64,000 nucleotides of DNA from Paraspadella gotoi (GCA_051294375.1 CM119271.1:4403910-4467909), one strand, 5' to 3'; positions 1 to 11,214 are shown, counted from the stretch's first letter. The notes: generated by a model from the letters alone, not told the origin. Numbers and translations: made by a program.

Positions 1-178
1 AAAAAAGGAGAGAACGAAGCCGAACGTGGGCGAAGTGGTTGGGCGCTTTGAAATGTGGACGAAGTAGTCGAGAGTGGTTTCAAGAGTGGTCGGGAGTGGT
101 CGGAGGAAACTGTTTCGTGTAGTTGTCAACGCGCCAGTGGTTGAAATGATAACCGTGATTCGAGAATTGAAAATAAAT

Positions 179-541
179 TCACGTTATGTCGTTAGGAGAA
201 GAAAAGTTTTGAATCGAAGAATGAAAATCCAGCGAGGGGATCCGACTTAGGAAAGATCGAAATTCGACCACGCCCTCTTCTTGAATGAGTTGCATCAGAA
301 GCAAAGATGATCGTTGTTTTCGACTGATCTGTGGATTTAAGGTTATGATGTGGCTTGAGAATGCTTTAGCCCTCTCACCAGTAATGAAAAGATTAGGGGC
401 TTGGAACCAGCCTAGGGGATTTTCCGATTTACGGCCGGCCCATAATGTTATATTTTGAAAAAGAGCCTCCAGGTTAACGCCCTGCTCCTTTCTCGGTCCG
501 CCTATTTCGTTTACTCGATGCTGCTTGTAAGGTAGGTACAA
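179..541 (-). other. Unrecognised open frame of about 120 codons in the left inverted-repeat arm
   Basis: The minus-strand frame runs from a stop near 556 to a stop at 179. It has mixed, non-repetitive composition, unlike most open frames here, and its C-terminal half looks like a soluble, helix-prone protein. There is no ATG at its start (the first usable codon is TTG), so it would have to be an exon or a fragment. The matching stretch in the right arm (about 5235-5590) is not open in any single frame, so the frame is not conserved between the two arms. I recognise no family. It may be a decayed exon or chance. Confidence 0.15.
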
Positions 542-934
542 TAAGCCACAGGGTCATAAATGACGGTTCGTCGTCTATCAATCTTTGCCATGCCTGCTAC
601 GGATCCTTTTGCAGGAGTTTTAATTTAGCAAAATTGTATTTAATGGTATTTATTGTATTTATTTGACGAAAAAATTTATTTATCGGACGCCAAAAATATA
701 AGCTTTGCATCCAGGGTCGCCCTCCCAGTCCCTCATTCTCTTCCTCTTGAAGTTCCGAAAGATGATATATATGTCATCCGGGAAATCGGTCTCGCTAGGG
801 CGAGAAAAAAGAGAGAGAAGCATCGTGTTTGTTTACATTCACTGGGTTCGTATCACGTGACAAAAAATAATCTTTCCGCCCCGGAGAAATTTAAGCGAAA
901 GATAGGGAGGGGTGAAAAAAATGGAGGCGGGAAG

Positions 935-947
935 GAGAGAGAGAGAG

Positions 948-1001
<54 letters not shown>

Positions 1002-1010
1002 GAGAGACAT
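935..1010 (+). repeat. (GA)n microsatellite
   Basis: This is an almost pure GA tract interrupted by single G or A slips. The matching CT tract in the right arm lies at about 4790-4850. The two have different lengths and interruptions, as expected for either slippage or read error. Open frames across it encode only Arg/Glu or Ser/Leu repeats and are not genes. Confidence 0.9.
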
Positions 1011-2305
1011 TTGAGACACTCTCTTTCCCCCCCCTCTCGCTCTCTTGGCTCATTAATTCTTGTTTATGTTTTTTTTTTTGCCTCCTTGTCACGAGTAATT
1101 GAGCTCAGAAACGGAGCTAATCAACGAGGAGTGAGATGGAGTGGAGAAAGTGGGTTGTGGGTGGATGCGTGGGTGGTTAAAGTGTGGGTGGAGGTGAAAA
1201 TTAGAGTGGAAGTGTGAATATTGGTGGTCATCACAGAAGACAATTGCAGTACCTCGTCTTGTCTAATCTCACCTCTCCCTTTTTCTCTCCTCCTTTTCCG
1301 TTGATTTTTAAGGCTGGCAATTATTTAATTTAATTTTTAAATTTCGTTATATGATTTTCTCAAACTGAAACACGCCAGCCACTTAATTTATTTTCTCATC
1401 CTCGTAAAATCGAAAAAAAAAATCTCTATTATTCATCCCATTATTTTCTCCCTTAAAATAACCAAAAAATAAAAAAAATGTTCATTATTCATTCTATTTT
1501 TCTTTTCCAAAGTTAAGCCGATTCATTATTCATTCCATTTTCTCTCGAAACTCGATATACTTTATCCGTCTCTTTTAAAAACTGTGAGTAGTAAGTATAA
1601 TACTGTACAATTATATTTACGAAAACGACAGGGAAAAATTGTTGCAGCTGTTATTATGATCTTATTGTTGGTGTAAGTATTTCGTAGTAATAACTTTGAT
1701 TAAATTACACGAAGTCTTGGCAAAAAAAGTCACGAGCGTCAACGACAACGTTCGCCAACGGATGTTGCAAGTGCGACATCGCGACAGTGGGTGAAAACGA
1801 ACGAGCAAAACGTAAACGATACTTAGCGGTCCTTGACGACGACGACGAACGACGTCGACCCTAGACGAGTCAGTCCATCATAATAAAAAAGCATCCACCC
1901 ACCCGAGAATTAACGTTTTTGCTTTCTTTGTTTTCTTCCTTTCTCTCGCGATGTCATCAATCAAGAGTTAATAACTTACTTTTCCTTCATGCCAACCATG
2001 CTCACTGTCTATATACTATTCCACCCAATAATGTTTAGGCAAAGTGTCCTCACTTTTTTTCCTCAATATCGAGGCCCGCAACTTCCGCCATGGATCTCAG
2101 GCTCTTGTGTAAGAATGTACAACCGGATGTCGTACTAACGTGGGCGTGGCCAGAATCTGTTGTAAACGACGCCGATACACCTAGTTATCCGATGCGGAAA
2201 CGAGAAATGAGATAGCGTCATAGATTTCTTCGGTCATTTCTTAGTATGTCTTATATAATAGCTTTAGATATATGGATTGTAGCTCCGTGCGGGAAACCTG
2301 AATAT

Positions 2306-2400
2306 ATCCTTGTCAATAACTTAATTATTAGTTATTCTATTAAATTGTATTCAATTAGTATTTACATTTTTTAAAAACTCGCTGTACGTCCTCGCCATAC
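2306..2400 (+). repeat. Short repeat shared with 15902-15995
   Basis: The segment from the TCCTTGTCA motif to the ACTCGCTGTACGTCCTCGCC motif matches 15902-15995 almost base for base. At 15995 it runs straight into the start of unit A. Here it is separated from the equivalent unit start (2738) by about 337 bases of AT-rich sequence. Both places therefore once had the same flank-plus-unit arrangement, and either an insertion occurred here or a deletion there. Confidence 0.75.
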
Positions 2401-2737
2401 ATAAATAATTATCCATGATATTCTATTAAATTTAATCATTAAATGAATTACAAAATTCAGTTCGGCGTCCGAATGAGAAAAATTCTGTCTCGAGAACCCT
2501 TTAGCAAAAGTAATAAATACGAAGGGATAATATAGGAAGAAAAATGAAGGATATAAAGTAAAAATAGGTTAATAGAAGAAGAAACAGAATTGTTAGTTAA
2601 GTTATTGATCAAAGTTTAATGTAAGTAACTAACATTACTTCTAAGATTCCGCAGTTAAATTGATTTATTTTTTATATATATTAAACGTTTTGGAGAAGAA
2701 AAAATATATCTTGTAAATACAGAAAATTAAGATTAAT

Positions 2738-3296
2738 CAGTTCTCAAAATAGAAAAAATCACAGCGTCTACCCTCAGGACCAAAATTTGCTTGGAGCTCA
2801 TAAAATGCGGCAGCCATCTGCATGCTATCGACATTAAAAAGGCTTTATATATATATATTTAATATTAATGAGACGGAGAGGTGAAAAGAAGAGAGGAAGC
2901 CCGTTCCTCTTTAAGAGATAAGATAAAAGAAAAATCTCAGCTGGACATAATAAATATCTGAGATGAGGAGAGAGAGATATATAATATATGCAGATGCGAT
3001 GAACTGCAGAGATAAAGTAGAGATGGAAAAGAGCACGAGAGATAGCGAATGCGCGAGTGTATTTGATGATATATGCGAGAATAGAGATAGGAGAGCATGA
3101 GCTGATACTCGAGAGACGGTGGTATGATGGATCGAAATTCTCCGATTTGAAATTATAATGACAAATTCAAATTCCTTGGTTATAAGTAAACAATGTGAAA
3201 GAACGAACGGAAATTGGAAAGGTGATCGTAACGAAAGATAGGCGCGGGAAAGAGAGGAGTAGAGATGAGTGCGTTTATGCATGCTCTTCTCTTTCT
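2738..3296 (+). repeat. Degraded partial copy (U0) of the start of the 9.7-kb unit
   Basis: This matches 15998-16444, 25859-26280 and 31097-31540. It includes the CAGTTCTCA start, the GCTATCGACATTAAAAAGG motif, the GAAGCCCGTTCCTCTTT motif, and the stretch reading GATTTGAAAT then TTCAAATTCCTT. Where A, B and C carry clean GA runs, this copy has a scrambled GA/TA/GC mixture. It ends at an N-gap. It is either an older copy or a poorly polished one. Confidence 0.75.
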
Positions 3297-3450
3297 NNNN
3301 NNNNNNNNNNNNNNNNNNNNNCCAAATAATGTTTAGGCAAAGTTCCTCACTTTTTCTCCTCAATTTTCGTGGCCGCCAACTTCGCCATGGATCTCAGCTC
3401 TTGTTTAAGAATGTACAACCGGATGNNNNNNNNNNNNNNNNNNNNNNNNN
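3297..3450. other. Two 25-N gaps bracketing a 104-base direct repeat of 2022-2125
   Basis: Two runs of exactly 25 N (3297-3321 and 3426-3450) enclose 3322-3425, which repeats 2022-2125 in the same orientation (the AATAATGTTTAGGCAAAG and GCCATGGATCTCAG motifs). The sequence after the second gap is the same locus in reverse complement. The small piece was probably placed by scaffolding and is not true genome order. Confidence 0.8.
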
Positions 3451-4807
3451 GGCAGTATATTCCAGGTTATCCCGCACGGAGCTACAATCCATATAGCTAT
3501 ATATAAGACATACTAGACAATGATCCGAAGAATCTATGACGCTATGCTCATTTCTCGTTTGCATTCGGAAACTAGGTGTATCGGCGTGCCGTTTACAACA
3601 GATCTGGCCACGCCCACGTTAGTACCACATCCGGATTGTATTCATTCTTAACAGGCCTGAAGATCGCTGGCGGAAGTTGGCGGCCTACGAATTGAGGAGA
3701 GAAAAAGTGAGGACACTCTTGGCCTAAACATTATTGGGTGAATAAGTATATAGACAGTGAGCATGGTTGGATGAAGGAAAAGTAAGTTATTAACTCTTGA
3801 TTGATGACATCGCGAGAGAAAGCGAGAGAGAAAAAAGAATAGCAAAAAGTTAATTCTCGGTGGGGGATGCTTTTTTATTATGATGCGACTCGACTCGTCT
3901 AGGGTCGACGTCGTTGTCGTCGTCGTTCAAGGACCGCTAAGTATCGTTTATCGTTTGCTCGTTCGTTTTCACCCCTGTCGCGATGTCGCACTTGCAACAT
4001 CGTTGCGAACGTTGTCGTTTGACTGCTCGTGACTTTTTTTGCCAAGATTCGTGTAATTTAATCTAAAGTTATTATACTGCTAATATACTTAACATCGACC
4101 AACAATATAGATCATAATAAACAGCTGCACAAATTTTTCCCTTGTCGTTTTCGTAAATATAATTTGTACAGTATTATCCTTACTACTCACAGTTTTTAAA
4201 GAGACGGATGAAGTATAATCGAGTTCGAGAGAAAATGGAATGAATAATGAATCGGCTTAACTTGAAAAGAAAAATAGACATGAATAATGAATCCATTTTT
4301 TTTTTATTTTTGGTTATTTTAAGTGGAGACAATAAATGGGAATGAATAATAGAGATTTTTTTTCGATTTACGTAGGATGAGAAATTATATATTTAAGTGG
4401 CTGGCGTGTTCAGTTTGGAAATCATAACGAAAGTTTTCAAAAATTACGAGATTCATAATTGCCAGCCTAAAAAATTAACGGACAAAGAAGGAGAGTAAAA
4501 AAGGGAGAGGATGAGATTGAACAAGACGATGTACTGCAATTGTCTTTTCTGTGATTGACCACTCAATATTTCACCACTTTCCACTCTAATCTTCACCTTC
4601 CACACCACAATTTAACCACCGCACACAGGCATCCCACCCACAACCCACTTTTCTCACTCCAATCTCACTCCCTGTTGATTAGCTCCGTTTTCTGAGCTCA
4701 ATTACTCGTAGACAAGGAGGCAAAAAAAACATAAAACAAGATTAATGAGCCAAGAGAGCAGCAGGGGGGGGAAAGAGAAGTGTTTAATATGTCTCTCTTC
4801 TCTCTCG

Positions 4808-4839
<32 letters not shown>

Positions 4840-5798
4840 CCCCCCCTCTCCTCGCCTCCCATTTTTCCCACCCTCCCTATCTTTCGCTTAAATTTCTCCG
4901 GGGCGAAAAGATTATTTTTTGTCACGTGATAACGAACCCAGTTGATATGTAAACAAAAAACGATGCTTCTCTCTTCTTTTTTTTTCGGCCCAGTCACGCG
5001 AGAACCCGGAATTTTCCGGATGACCATATATATATCTTTCAGAACTTTCAAGAGGAGAGAAATGAGGGACTGGGAGGGCGACCCTGAATGCAAATGCTTA
5101 TATTTTTGGCGTCCGAATAAATAAAATTTTTTAGTCACAATACAATACAATATAATACCATTTAATACAATTTTGCTAATTAAACTCCTTGCAATAGGAA
5201 TCGTAGCCATGGCAATATTGTATAGACGACGAACCGTCATTTATGACCCTTGGCTTATTGTACTACCTTACAAGCAGCAATCGAGTAACGAAATAGGGCG
5301 GAACCAGAGAGGAACAGGGCGTTACTGGAGGCTCTTTTTCAATTAACATTATGGCCGGCCGTAATCGGAAAATCCCCCTTGGCTGTTCCAGCCCCTAATA
5401 CTTTTCATTTACTGGTGAAGAGGGCTAGCATCCAGCCACATCATATTACCAAATCCATCAGTCAGTCGAAAAACAACGCATCATCTTTTGGCTTCTGATG
5501 CAACTCATTCAGAAGGAAGCGGTTAAGCGTGGTCTGAATTTCGATCTTTCCCTAAGTCGGATCCCCTCGCTTGGATTTCATTTCTTCTCTTATACGACAT
5601 AACCGTGTAATTTATTTCAATTCTCGATCCGGCTTATATTTCAACCACATGGCGGCGTAGCGTTGATATATACATCGAAACAGTTTCCTCCGACCACCTC
5701 CCGACGCACTATTGAAACCAACTTCTCGACTACTCGTCACAATTTCATAAGCGCCAACACACTTTCGCCAGTTCGGGCTTCGTATCTCTCCTTTTTTT
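3451..5798 (-). repeat. Right arm of the large inverted repeat
   Basis: This is the reverse complement of 1-2305. It starts just after the 25-N gap and ends near 5798, opposite position 1, so the true limit may lie beyond what this window can show. The arm includes the CT-rich tract at 4790-4850. It lacks the 120-codon frame found in the left arm because of indels. I recognise no protein-coding content. Confidence 0.85.
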
Positions 5799-5874
5799 CT
5801 ACTTTCTCTGCTGCCAAATCTAATCCCATTTCCTGACAACTTTTATGTCGTGAAACGACCGGCGACGACACGCG

Positions 5875-5905
5875 AACGACGACGACGACGACGACGACGA
5901 CGACC
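5875..5905 (+). repeat. (GAC)n trinucleotide run
   Basis: About ten GAC units lie in a GC-rich patch. The rest of 5799-6479 holds no feature I can support, apart from AT-rich sequence leading up to the retrotransposon boundary. The same trinucleotide recurs at 15485, 21198, 24757, 30711, 35994 and 39602, so it is a genome-wide microsatellite motif and not a coding repeat. Confidence 0.85.
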
Positions 5906-6479
5906 GAAGATCACAATCACGTCTCCTTTGTTTTTTTGTCAACAAACGCGAGCGAAAAATATGAGGCCATTGACTCCGAAACATGGGGCATTGGGGCGAT
6001 GCTCCAATGCCCGCAATGCTCGCGACGACCCCCCCTAAGGAGCCCGGTTCCTTTCACTCCTGAATTCTCACCGGAAAATGTGACGCCATTTAATCCTCCA
6101 ACCTAAACTACCCGCGACCTTAAGCCATCTTCACCACCTAAACGATCACACTCACCAATCACCAAATCACCACTCACACTTCTCAACACTCACTTCCGCC
6201 CCTTTTTTTAGAATCAGCCTGTCGTTCGTCTTAAGACTTTCGCAGTCAATTTTCGGAGCCTTGGATCTACGAAATTGTCTTCGGCGTCTGTCCAAAACAT
6301 TTTATGCGCTTTATAAGTTTGTTTGTCTCTTCTTAAAGCTGAGATGCAAATTTCGAAGATTACTTAACTCGTTTTCTAATATTAGAAACTAAAAATTTTA
6401 AAAGGATATAAAAATATAGATATATAATATTCACAGTTATAATGATTAGATTTAATTTATCATCGTCATTTTAAAAGTT

Positions 6480-6960
6480 GGGCACTTTTTGGCTATAAAG
6501 TCAAAGTTTATTATCATTTGATAATTACGGAGCGACGATAATTAACAATTACATACGTTAAGATATTATGCGATCGGACTGAATCGAGGCAGCGTCAAAT
6601 TTTACCAGTGACTTGATCCGTTTGTTTGGTTTATGGATAGATCTATAAAATACGTTTTAAGCAATATTCGATTACATAAAAATGTTAAATCATGTGAAAG
6701 ATTAAGGTACAATCGAGTACGTTTCAAAACTGTAATGATCTCATTGTACATTGAATATTCTATCAGAATATAACACTGATGATCTTTATCTGATACCTAT
6801 GTTTTTTTAAAAAACGTTTCAATCTTCTTAGAGGCTGTGAAATCTTTAGTTTGTGCTTTTCGTATAGCCTTTCTCTGCATTAGTCGGTTTTCGCCGCTCT
6901 GCCAATGCGCGTTGATGTGCGTAGAATATTGTCCCGTGTCGCTGCATCTCCGACAGCGTC
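6480..6960 (-). repeat. 3' LTR of the CsRn1-like element
   Basis: This is the partner of 11215-11649. On the element strand it is preceded by a G-rich stretch (TTGGGGGCGGG, rc of about 6964-6974) that could serve as the polypurine tract and that also encodes the Gly-rich end of the polyprotein. The divergence between the LTRs suggests that the insertion is not recent, subject to the base quality of this assembly. Confidence 0.88.
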
Positions 6961-7329
6961 TTATGCCCGCCCCCAAGACGACGTCTCGGTAGAGATGGAG
7001 GAGTTGATGCGGAATAGCGTAAAGGGGGGGCGACGGACCCTCCGTCGGCCTCGGGTTGCTTGTTGAAGACGACGTCGGGATCTCCGGCTCGGCGACTAGC
7101 GGGCTGAGTGCTTCTTTCGTCAACTGCGGGCTGAGTGCGTCGCCGTCTGCGGCTGGGAGAGAGCGGAGTGGGTGGACTGTCCACGCCTGAGGGCAGGCAC
7201 GCCGCAGGGGATGGTCGGAGCGCCGCTCGCGTCTTCCGACAATAATCGGGCTTGAGGCGGTCGACCGGACTTCGCAAGAGCGTCGGCAAAGTCAGAAGCG
7301 ATTTTGGCATGCGGGAGACGACCCCTTCG
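6961..7329 (-). pseudogene. C-terminal tail of the retrotransposon polyprotein
   Basis: An open frame at 7310-6846 contains V-D-R-L-K-P near 7262-7245, a conserved signature at the end of CsRn1-type integrases. A Pro/Ser/Arg-rich linker follows, and then R-R-R-L-G-G-G at 6984-6964, immediately before the 3' LTR. The Gly-rich end overlaps the putative polypurine tract. The frame then runs on into the LTR, which suggests that the natural stop has been lost by a frameshift. Confidence 0.75.
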
Positions 7330-8200
7330 CGGTCGCAGTAGTAGACCTGGTAGAGGGCTCTACGCGTGAGCGTGCAGGCGGACCAACGGACTGATAGGTC
7401 TCTATACGCGAAGTCTTTGGGGTATGATCAATGCCTGGCGTGTGCCGTCGACCGGTTCGAAGGGCGTCCATTTCGCGCCGCAGGCTTGGCCAGCACGCGC
7501 ATCAGGATCGGGAGCAGTGTGCTTCGTCCGGATATATAGGCCGGAGCCGCCAGATCTTCTCCAGAGTGACCAATAGCCGGGAATAGCTATTAAGGTCGGC
7601 CTTGGTGAACGAGCGGTAGGATCCCAGGAGGACCCAAGGGAGCTTGTCCCCAGATCGCGCCAGACAGCTATGGCGCGCACATGCTTCGACTGCTTATGAG
7701 GTCTCGGTGGACACCTCTCCACCATTCCGTTTGGTCCTGATGGGTGATAAGATGTCGTATCGATTGCACGTTTGGCGCCGTAGAGACGCTGCCAGTGGCG
7801 CCTACATGTCTCAGAAACGAACTGTAGCTATCCAGAGTACGACGTTATGTGAAGTGGGAGGAAAACGTCGCGATCCCACCCTTATGGAGAAGGCTTGCAC
7901 TACCGTCTTGTCGGCCACTGTATATCCAGACAAGGGCAACGCCTTCTGGCCAGCGGCTTGAACGGTACACACGGTGAGAGTAGATAAGAGGCGCCGCGAG
8001 ATGGGGCCGACAAGATCTACGTGAACATGTTTGGAATGTCTCTAGCCCGGGTGCGACTCTCTTCGAAGCGCCGCCGAGGCGTGGACGCGGAACTCTTGCA
8101 GCCTTTGACTATTGCGGGCAGGCAGTGCCAACCGTGTTGACGTCTTTTGTGACGCCGGGCCAGACAATCTTTTAGAGACGAGATGAGTTTCGACTCTTGA
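7330..8200 (-). pseudogene. Integrase remnant
   Basis: Readable landmarks are W-P-G-V-x-K-D-V-N-T near 8160 (the end of the N-terminal zinc-binding region), R-W-P-E near 7940 (core domain), and N-G-M-V-E-R at about 7734-7717 (the end of the DD-E core), followed by W-R-D-L. The C-terminal domain of the integrase is represented by a Y-Q-V-Y-Y-C-D-R-E-G-V-V segment near 7350. Many frame changes and in-frame stops occur, and I could not confirm an intact catalytic triad. Confidence 0.85.
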
Positions 8201-8479
8201 TTACCCGGATGAGATAAGTTGTGGATGGGTCAAAACGTCCCGGCGCCATTGGCGAGGTACCGTTGACCGGACGGCGACGCGCGTCCGCGACATCGAGATG
8301 ACTGCGATGCCTGTCGAGCAGAAGCTTCTTTCAGGACAAACGCTGTCCTCTCAGCGGCGAAGAGCGCTGTAATCCGGATCTGTCTTCTGGTCAGTTGGCG
8401 ATGGCGGCGAAATCGAGTCGGCCTAGAGCCGACCAGCCCACCGGCGACATCCTCCTGGAATGACGACAGCGGGAAAGCG

Positions 8480-8990
8480 CGTCGGCGACGACGTTTGACT
8501 TGCCCCGAGATGTGGCGGAAGTCCGTCGTATATCAGAGATGGCGGCGAGTTGATTTCGCGCTGTCGGGCAGATCTTGCTGTCGTTTTCATTCGCGGATGG
8601 ATGGAACCAAACTCAACGTGATCCGTAATAGCCGTGAACGGGCGACCTTACGAGAAATACCGGAAATGGGCGGACGGGTCCAAGTGCCGCCGCCAGAGCT
8701 CCCGGTCGTAAGGAGGATAGCGTTGTTGCCCGTTCATGCAACGGTTTTGGAGAAAAAGGCGAGAGAACGCCAATGACCGCCAGACGCTTTGTTCCAGCCA
8801 CGCGCCGGATGGCGATGTCCAGAAGCATCTTTTTACTGGTGAGAGCGGGTCGGCAGCGCCGAGTCACCTCGGGTGTATGAGCATTGTGGCTGAGGCGAGG
8901 GCTTCCTTGGCGCTTCAAAAAGCGCCGATCCTGCTCTGGTGTCCAATCCACAGTCTTCGGTTGGCGGGCGGCCTCGGAGCGCCGCGTAAA
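8480..8990 (-). pseudogene. RNase H remnant
   Basis: Downstream of the RT thumb the minus strand shows D-W-T-P-E (about 8950), the pattern seen where RT joins RNase H. It is followed near 8800 by a degraded T-D-A-S-like stretch, an L-A-F-F-S-K segment near 8760, and G-R-P-F-x-x-x-T-D-H near 8660-8620. These are the usual landmarks of Ty3/Gypsy RNase H. The frame changes between each pair, so no intact domain remains. Confidence 0.8.
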
Positions 8991-9830
8991 GAGCGCCATC
9001 TTGTCGGCCGCAGAAGGAATAAACGATGAAAAAATTGAGCATTCCGAGGACCTTTGGAGGTCCTTGATTGACGCGGGGCGCGGTAAAAAGCGCGGATAGC
9101 CGCCACCTTCGAAGGCAAGCGGCTCCACCCCTTCTGCGTAATCCTATGGCCGAGGAAGTCCAAAGGATTGGCACCGCCGAAATAAGGCATTCTCCTCCTT
9201 CTGACGACGAAGACCATGTTGTACAGACGCTCGAAAAGGCCGCGAAGATGCACTTCGTGTTGTTGAGCGTCCCTCGACGCGACGAGGATGTAATCCAAGT
9301 AGACAAACAGCCGGGGATCCCCCGGCAGACCCGAGTCCATTAGACGCTTGGAAGCCTGAGCCCCGTTCTTTAGTCAAAAGGCATCGCAGGTATTTCATAA
9401 GACCCAAAAAGGAAGTGATGATCGCCGGTCTTTGGAACAGTCTTCAGGCGCCACCGGTATCTGATGATAACCTTTGAGAAGGTGCGATCTTGCTGAAAAC
9501 GGTCAATGCCCCGCCATAGTCGGCGGAGAAAATCATGGAGAATGCCTTCAGCCGGGTAACGGTCGTCCTGACGTCACGGCGTTCAGACGGCGGTAATTCG
9601 CCGCATGCCGCGGAAGACCGTCTCGTCGGCTTTAGACACGACGGAAGCGGGCGAAGCCCATGGCTTGACGATGGTGTCGGACGATGCCGAGCCGCCCAAC
9701 GGCGAACTCGTCTCGCCGCCGCCAGCCTCCGGAACAGACCTTGCTTCTCGCGAAAACCGGATGACCTGGTCTGGAATAGATGGACCACGCCAGACCTCGG
9801 CCGGCGGACGAGATAAGTGGGCGTCGTCAG
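8990..9830 (-). pseudogene. Reverse transcriptase remnant
   Basis: Motifs occur in the expected order on the minus strand but in different frames. There is a C-G-x-Y-R-R-L-like segment near 9640-9600, a V-F-S-K-I segment near 9505, an E-I-P-A-M-P-F segment near 9390, then F-V-Y-L-D-Y-I-L-V-A-S at 9307-9275 and F-L-G-H-R-I-T at about 9157-9137. The last two share one frame. The active-site box, normally Y-L/V-D-D, reads Y-L-D-Y, so the second catalytic aspartate is missing. The enzyme would be dead unless this is a base-calling error. Confidence 0.93.
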
Positions 9831-9949
9831 TCAGGGCTAAATCGCGGTCAGTGATGAAGACATTGTTTCACGCTCCGGGCGGTGGACCGCTCGTAGGCGA
9901 CGGCGTTGGGCGCTGCAGCGGGATTCGTTTCGAACGTGCGTGGCGTCGA

Positions 9950-10230
9950 CGAGCCTCTTGTGGCCACGTCGACTAGGAGACCATCGGCGTCGGAGGAAAT
10001 CGGCGCCCAAAATTGGCCGCGTCACGTCGCTACGACAAAACGGCCAACTAAGTCTGACGTGAGAGACGGGAGTCCATGGTCCTTGATCCCGTAGGCGGGA
10101 ATGGAGGAACCATTCGCCGCTCGTAGCGGCGTCGAGGCCGCCCGGTTGCCTTATCCGAGGCAGGAGGCCGGCAAAAGACTGACCTCGGCACCAGTGTTCG
10201 AGCGAGGAACTCGAAGGCCGGAAGTATAAT
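9950..10230 (-). pseudogene. Aspartic protease remnant of the retrotransposon
   Basis: At about 10198-10169 the minus strand encodes T-G-A-E-V-S-L-L-P, the catalytic-site neighbourhood of retroviral-type aspartic proteases. The residue before TG reads Asn and not Asp in this frame, with an apparent indel next to it. About 150 bases downstream, near 10023-9993, the sequence P-I-L-G-A-D-F-L is the conserved second motif (family consensus I-L-G-x-D-F-L). The region between is frameshifted. Confidence 0.85.
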
Positions 10231-10249
10231 CCCGGACCAGGAGCAGAGA

Positions 10250-11066
10250 TGATCGCCGACCCGATCAATTGCTCATTTGTCCGGCCGCTCGGGCGTTTCC
10301 CGGCCTGATTCTTCTTTTCTTGTCGCCGGCCTTGTGGGTGCACGGCGGTTTTGCAGGCGCCGAGCGTCCTTGCCGAAACTTGCGATGAAATACCAGCACA
10401 TTGTCCATGCCGGCTGCAGAGGCTGCGAAACAGTCTGGCATTCCTTCCGCCGTCAAGACCATCGCGGAGTTCCTTGACGCCGGGCATCGGCGGGGTGAAG
10501 CCAGTGCCATGTCGGGGGAGTCCGTACCGATCGTTCACCATTGGGTGGCCAATCGGCGTCGAAATACTTCGCCGCCGCCTTGGCGAGATCCTCAGCTCCG
10601 GCCGGGCGTCTGGAGTGACCACGGCGGCCGACCTTCGAGGGAGGGCCTTCAGCGTGAGGGCCCGCAGCAGGTAGTCGACGTCCAAACCCTCTGCCGAGGG
10701 CCCGAGATGGCCAGTGAGAAAATCCGAGGGTGTTTTCCCCCAAGATTCGTAGAGGAAATTAGTTTCTCCGCCCGTTACGCCTTCGTCGGTTTGTAAGCGC
10801 CTCCAGTAGGCGCGATTTTGAGGGCCTCGTACGGATTCGGTTTTTGAAATTCTGGGGCGTCCGAGGAAAAAATCATCGTATTTCCGTGCCACTCCTCGTT
10901 CAAAGCCGTTACGACGTGGTGATACTTCGTTAAAGAAACCGAGATGTTCTTGACGGCGAAGTTGGGATCCGCTCGGACGAACCAGAGATCGGCGTCGTTG
11001 GTCCAGAACTCCGGAGTTTGACTGAGAACGGCCGATGTCAAAGGCGTTGAAGCAGCGCCATTGCCG
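10250..11066 (-). pseudogene. gag remnant (capsid and nucleocapsid)
   Basis: The capsid N-terminus is readable at 11041-10775. It has a P-E-F-W segment, then D-A-D-L-W-F, then a T-K-Y-H-H-V-V segment, the arrangement typical of CsRn1-type capsids. Downstream, about 10410-10330, a short H/C-rich nucleocapsid segment (F-H-R-K-F...K-P-P-C-T-H) followed by G-N-A-R-A marks the zinc-binding region. Its cysteines are spread over two frames, so the knuckle is not intact. The reading frame shifts several times between these points, and the ATG near 11062 is out of frame with the capsid. Confidence 0.85.
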
Positions 11067-11190
11067 TCTTGGAAAAAGAGGCGGTTGGCGGAGAAAGAAA
11101 GGATTACCCTTAGAAAATCTTTTTAGATAGATCCCGTTCACGGTCTTTAAAAAGACCTGGAATCAGAAGGCAAGAAAAAAATAAATTCTT

Positions 11191-11206
11191 CCGTCGGGCT
11201 CAACCA
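11191..11206 (-). other. Primer-binding site, tRNA-Trp type
   Basis: On the element strand, TGGTTGAGCCCGACGG lies just inside the 5' LTR. CsRn1-group elements use a site starting TGGTGACCCCGACG, complementary to the 3' end of tRNA-Trp. The sequence here differs by one inserted T and one substitution. Position, strand and sequence all agree with the protein evidence. Confidence 0.75.
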
Positions 11207-11214
11207 AATTAAAG

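Larger units (their letters stand above)
1..2305 (+). repeat. Left arm of a large inverted repeat
   Basis: This stretch is the reverse complement of 3451-5798, apart from many small indels. Clear anchors are 60-135 against 5671-5750 (the GTTTCCTCCGACCAC segment), 225-275 against 5520-5575, 835-905 against 4870-4935, 1740-1870 against 3895-4040, and 2022-2300 against 3451-3745. The arm begins at the window edge, so it may extend further left. It carries a GA-rich tract and one 120-codon open frame, but no recognisable transposase. It could be a foldback or palindromic duplication. An inverted chimeric long read is an equally good explanation, because the arms differ mostly by short indels. Confidence 0.85.

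Noticed and set aside
5850-6038. Small Arg-rich protein on the plus strand
   Set aside because: Most of it is the translation of the GAC repeat, and no homologous copy or splice signal supports it.
9444-10796. Several plus-strand open frames across the retrotransposon
   Set aside because: They are antisense shadows of the gag-pol remnants, which carry the recognisable motifs.
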